Origin: Oxytricha trifallax
Taxonomy: Eukaryota; Ciliophora; Spirotrichea; Sporadotrichida; Oxytrichidae
Assembly (NCBI GenBank): GCA_000711775.1
Contig: ARYC01000376.1
Coordinates: 1 to 64,000 of the forward strand
DNA length: 64,000 bases
Reading direction: 5' to 3'
In this document: one piece after another, positions 59,330 to 64,000 of the stretch
Numbering within the stretch: position 1 is the first letter of the stretch
How the letters are laid out: each line of letters starts with the position of its first letter
Position numbers and translations under genes: made by a program
Notes under the pieces: generated by a model
What the model was told of the DNA's origin: nothing
Seen by the model: only the letters and a program-made list of their open reading frames with translations
Databases searched by the model: none

Positions 59330-62300
59330 ATTATACAATATTTTGTAGGTCTGTAATTAAGAAATAAAGGAATCAATTAATACAACAATTAAAAAGCCTC
59401 ACTTTAAATCAGTTAAATCTCTGACTGTTGTTTTCTACTAATTATCTTCTGTCATTTATCTAAGCTACATAAATTCCATATCTTTGCTCTCTTCAACTTC
59501 TACCACATCTCCAAAGCATGAAATTAAGATGTTAAGTATACTTTAAGCACTTTGTTCTAATGTGTTCACGTCAATTTTATAACCAAGTAAGCAATTACCT
59601 CCTAAAGCTTCAACTCTTGCACGGACTGTTTCATGAACTTCATCAAGGACTTGCTCAATTAGTTGTGGTATTTCATCTTCTTAGCGAAGAATTCTTACTT
59701 ATCTAATGAGATGAACGTCAACAATATATTATCATTAAAAATTATTTCTTACGAGGCAATGTTTAATTATAATTGAATACCTAAATACTTCTTGATTACC
59801 ATTTTTGGGTAAATACTCATAGGCAAAAGCTTAATGTGAGTCTTTTTCTATACGAAGCAATTTGGATTCTCAATTTTCTTTTACTTTGATGTGCATTTGA
59901 AAAACCTGAAAATCCTCCATTACTTCTCTTCTCTTTTTTCTTCTTTACTACATAGTTTTAACCTAAGAACAAATCAATCTAAACTTTATGGTCTTCACCA
60001 AGTCTTTACCCTTGCTCATTTATTTATTCTAAAATTTCTTTTGGCAAACTTATATCTGTCCTGATTGAAAGCTTTTACTTTTCTTTCTTAACTAAATCAA
60101 GCATTTAATGCTGTTAAGTTTTTAGAATAGCTCCTGTAAATATAATGTCAACAAAATTGTTATCCTAGATCTTAATCTGGTCTCTTAATGCACAAATAAC
60201 TCCTGGTGCATAACCTTTTTGTATAATGGACTGCACTAATTCCAAATGAGCTTGCTACATTATTTGATTGAAAGCTTGATTTATCTTTGTTTCATCCCTC
60301 TCTTCAAACAAAAATCTGCAACTTTTTGTAATAAGATGTACATTTTCAGGGTCTATAGTTTGCCAATTATAGTTAAACAAATCGAATTAAGTGTTAAGAA
60401 TGATCAAATTCTAAGGCAAAAATGGGTCCAAAATACTCTTGAGTACATCCATATCTTTAGTATCATCAAGCTTAATTACAAAAGAGGTTTTCAGTTAAGT
60501 ATTATTGCCTAAGTACATTTGATGCTTAGTTGACTCAATAACCTTGTTTTCATGAATGAAATCATAAAAGTCATTATTTTAGTTCGATGAAGTTTAATGA
60601 ATCAAAGTTGGAGACTTAGGTGCATCTTGCTAGCCCTTTATAATTTTGAAATTTTCATTTCTATTGTAAAATTCTACTCTCTGTTCTAAAGTCATATTTT
60701 AATCTAAAGTATAGCTTCCTCTAAAGTTTTCAAGTTTAGATAATTTTCCATCCCCACCTGGAGGTGTTATGATTGCATCATCATTATCTACTTATACTCT
60801 TTTATTGATGCTATCCAAGTTAAGCTTTAACTTTATTTGATTAGAAGAAACAGGGTTTGAAATTTCTTTTTGGCTTTTATCTATTGAAATATCTTCAATT
60901 TCCTGATCAGGAATTTCTCTTTGCATAAGTTTTTTAGGACTAATTTTAGTGTGATCGATCATGTAAACTTCCTCTGAAATCCTTCTTAAATCGAGAATGT
61001 TAACATCTAGCTCTTGAAACTTGTCTTCTTCTAAAGTCACTTACTTGGATGGAGTTCTTTTTATAATATCAAATATATGCTCATTACTAACTTTTCTATT
61101 ATCATTCATTAGCTTTTGTTTTTTCTATTGCTGCATGAAATAATAAGGAGTTCGGATTGCATATATTTCATTTTCGAAATTCTGCTAAATGTAGAAAGAT
61201 GAGAGTTTTTCAAGATTCTCAAAAAAGACCTTATCATTTGAGTCTTCTTAAAACACGGAGGGGTTTTAATTGATCTTCAATGGAGATGGTATAGGAAGTG
61301 CTCTTAAACATAGAGCAGTTCCAGTAGCAACACCAACAATTGTATCCTCAGCTATGATAATATTGATTCTTAAACTGAATATTGCATTCTTACCAAGCAA
61401 CTTCATTTTCTTAATAAGTTAGCTATGCAAGTGATACTCAAGAAAAAATACTTTCTCACTGACTGAAATAGCATGCTACTCTCCCTTGAGATTTTTCTTG
61501 AGCTTCACAAGCCTAGCTTCAATATATTTCGACCCTCCGATAATGTTCAAACCTTCAGGTGGATCAACCGAGGCAATTATGATTTCAGGGACATAATCTT
61601 TGTTACATTCAAGACATTTGTAAAGATGAAGCTTATTGCTAATTTTATCGATTCCTTGGTTTTTATTGATGATATGACAAAATTGACATGATGGCCTAAT
61701 CTTCTATGACACCGTAAAAGTTTAAAGTTATTCAGAATGCTTCTTACCAAATACTTTATTGTATTCTGAAAGTTATGAACTCACAGCTTTGTTAAGTTAA
61801 GCAGGTTCAAGTTGAGGGGAATATTCCATTGGGGTTCTGAGTCTTAATGGATTAGGCTTTATCAAATCTTTTTTATGAGTTATCTCTTTAATTTTAACTG
61901 CAGTTCCAAATGCGTTTAAAACCATCACATCCTTGTAAATGCTTACAACTTCTCTATAACCTATGATATGAGAGCAGTTCATTAAAAATCCCCAAAACAA
62001 GATATAATTTGTTTTGATTCATTTTAAGGTAGATTTTATATAATATTCTTTGTAGGAAATATAGAATGTTATTTTTTAAAAAAAATTAGCTGAAAATTAT
62101 AGAGTTGCAATTTTAAGGGACATTATATTATTCATTTATTTTAAAATTTCTGATGTTTTTATTAATTACTTTAAACAAAACCATTTGAGTATATCCAAAT
62201 CAAATTGACAATATCTTACAAATTACATCTATTTAAAATAGCTAAAAAGTGAATCTTGGTTTAAATTGAAAGAGCATTTTTGGTTATCTCTTCCCTTAAT

Positions 62301-62558
62301 TCAGCCCACCAACTATTTCTCTCCGTGGTTTTAAGTGAAATTAATCTCACAGATCTTACAGAGACAGTCGACCCGAACCACATATAAGCATCCTCTGGGA
62401 AAGTGTTTGATGTAATAAATTAAACTTTAGGTCTATGTTCGTCTTAGTCATCTTCGTTTAGATTAAAACCATAAGCATGAAGCTATACACCATCTTTTTG
62501 GTAATTGCTATAGTTACTCTTTGAGGCATTTTTATTCTACTGCTTCTGGTAATTTTTC
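58551..62558. CDS. C2CD5: Scrambled (inverted) C2CD5-like C2-domain protein
   Basis: MDS 1 is on + (58551-59329); all later MDSs are on - (62558 down to 59399). Both sides share pointer GAAAAATTACCA (59318-59329; inverted at 62558-62547), and joining gives TKKNYQKQQNKNASK in frame. The product of about 1150 residues follows C2CD5 end to end: C2 domain (LKCIIYEARNLPIME), GWF-like CWFPIYDINQGLRGELLV, RNSWWAELREEITKNA, HIIGYREVVSIYKDVMVLNA, a CxxC pair (CQFCH and CLECN), SQLIKKMKLLGKNAIFSLRI, and the C-terminal VRARVEALGGNCLLGYKI. TGA at 59401-59399. C2CD5 acts in Ca2+/lipid-dependent membrane traffic in animals; the role here is inferred only. Confidence 0.92.
59399..62558 (-). CDS. C2CD5-like inverted MDSs: middle and C-terminal domains
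   Basis: Starts at the pointer (62558) with KNYQKQQNKNASK and EDAYMWFGSTVSVRSVRLIS. An AT-rich IES (about 62045-62255) follows, then a long open frame from about 62000 to about 60640, then segments to KTTVRDLTDLK and TGA at 59401-59399. Its last base lies 70 bp from the end of the plus-strand MDS 1. Confidence 0.88.
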
Positions 62559-62644
62559 ATATCCTATACCATATTGATAAATTAGCAAAAAAAGGAGGGA
62601 TTTAAAATATAGATAAATTAATATTAAAACATAATGATATAGAT

Positions 62645-64000
62645 TCAAAAAGGAAGCAAGCAGCAAAAATATCCCTTAAAACTGCTTGGTAAGCATCCCA
62701 CTCTCTTAGAGTTTAATATCTAGTCGATGATAACAAGAGCACTAATCAGTGATATTTTATCCAAGGGAGAACTGATTCTTGGAAAAATTAACTTAAACTT
62801 ACAAGCCGTACTACAACACAGCCTGATAATACCAGGATATTTTTTCTTAATCAAACCCGTTGTTCTATCAAGGATATTATCATTTATTCTAATTGTAGCA
62901 TTAAAGCATTTGCAATCTACGAGGCATTAATTTCCAGATAAAATCGGTATGATTAAATCAAATCTCGCTTCATTTGCCTAATGCTTAAATATTTATACTC
63001 TTAGCTCAAACAAATTTGATTTTTTCACTATTATTTTTCCAAGTTAATTTTGGGTTATAGAATTATTAGATCTATCAGAATTTTTCCATTCATAACGATC
63101 TGTACCAAAGTAATATATTCTATCTTTGCAGAAATTTAGGTGCAATGGGAAAATTGAAACTTATGGCTTCCAAATGTATATAGATTGGTTATTCAAAAAA
63201 AATATAAATTCTTATGTTTTAATAAAAATGATATGAATTTTATGATTATATCTAAATCGCATATGAAACTATGAATTTAGTTGAGAACCAAAGAGTAATA
63301 TTTTCAAGCAACGATTAGTTTATTCTTAAATATTTATCCAACTTCTCTCTGCATTTTCTTCATATACTTCATATGAACTTAAGCTTTAATAAATCCCGCA
63401 TGTAAATTTATCAATTTTTTTTAATATTTTATAGTATTTTTTAACTTTTACATATAATAATAGAGTTTTATAAAGTAATTTATCAATATATTAAGGTTAT
63501 CTCTCTACTATAATAGATGACTTATCATAAAAGAATTTCTCAAGTGGAGTCAGTTATAATTTCTACAATTCATTTAACTTATATGAGTTCTCCAACCAAT
63601 ATTAGTCAATGTATGTTTAGTCTAGTCTTTTCAATTTTTCTTATTTTTATGAAGCATTTTTAGATAAATTTGCAGCTCTAATTTGTGCCTTAATTATTAA
63701 TTTTTATTAAGTTTAGTCAAGATCTTGATTCATATTTTATTCAGTTTCTTAAGTTGTCCCTGCTGTTGAATTTATATTATTTTATTGAAGATAATCATTT
63801 CTTAATTTTAGGACCTCTTGTTTTTTCTTTAAAGTTTTAAGTGGCACAATCTCATTAACAAACCTCAAATTATTTAATTAAACTAGATTAAGAATAACCA
63901 ATCCTTTATTTAGACAAGTATTAATGGTTTTGTTAAAAGCGTACCATATAATAAGAAAATTTACAAATTCACAGATTTTGGTAATTCTTAATGAAGAAAT
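62645..64000 (-). CDS. Unknown protein gene (partial, runs off right edge)
   Basis: Minus-strand frame from base 64000 with a hydrophobic stretch (ICEFVNFLIIWYAFN), then a Gln-rich helical region (LKTLKKKQEVLKLRNDYLQ; ASQKQEKLKRLDQTYIDQYW). An AT-rich IES lies around 63190-63500. Then KDRIYYFGTDRYEWKNSDRS, ARFDLIIPILSGNQCLVDCK and GLIKKKYPGIIRLCCSTACK lead to TGA at 62647-62645. No family recognised. 86 bp separate its stop from the C2CD5-like gene. Confidence 0.65.

Noticed and set aside
62727-62930. Plus-strand ORF
   Set aside because: The minus strand carries a longer open frame over the same bases that continues to the window edge.

Overview
This window reads as germline (micronuclear) DNA of a spirotrichous, Oxytricha-like ciliate. 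TAA and TAG sit inside every recognisable coding region at conserved or Gln-rich positions, while TGA ends genes, which is the hypotrich code (TAA/TAG = Gln). Genes are cut by short AT-rich internal eliminated sequences (IESs) flanked by small direct repeats (pointers). Several genes have their macronuclear-destined segments (MDSs) out of order or inverted. Three 4.1-kb telomere-bearing elements (TBEs) with C4A4C4 ends are present. Species is an inference from these traits; no search was run.

Layout. 1-9392: two tandem minus-strand M1 zinc aminopeptidase genes; the first is split by a TBE (1072-5189) and runs off the left edge. 9798-19091: a heavily scrambled gene for a very long SNF1/AMPK-like protein kinase. 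Its MDSs lie on both strands in five blocks and only assemble a full kinase (Gly loop, VAIK, HRD, DFG, APE, UBA-like tail) after unscrambling. Nested in it, 13409-15130, is a second scrambled gene, an LRRC51-like leucine-rich protein; four kinase MDSs lie on the opposite strand between its own MDSs. 19340-24090: a coiled-coil gene (+) and an unknown gene (-). 24259-24676: an old fold-back element. 24680-33537: a large coiled-coil gene with a TBE (26810-30910) inside its coding sequence. 33828-36482: a His-rich ZnT-type zinc transporter with a TIR element in one IES. 36672-40611: PRP6 splicing factor (-). 40824-44775: kinesin-8-like motor (-), with a near-perfect 417-bp palindromic element in an IES. 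45740-55629: another large coiled-coil gene (+) with a TBE (48044-52151) in its coding sequence. 55791-56253: RNase P subunit Rpp21. 56313-58409: membrane RING-H2 protein (-). 58551-62558: C2CD5-like protein whose first MDS is on + and all others are inverted on -. 62645-64000: unknown gene (-), running off the right edge.

The most striking material is the interdigitated kinase/LRRC51 locus and the inverted C2CD5 locus. Matching pointers of 6-15 bp at each junction restore reading frame and protein homology. At all three TBEs the 3-bp target duplication (ATT, ATT, AAT) serves as the pointer that restores the host reading frame. All three TBE copies also carry what looks like the same 26-nt intron in their middle ORF.
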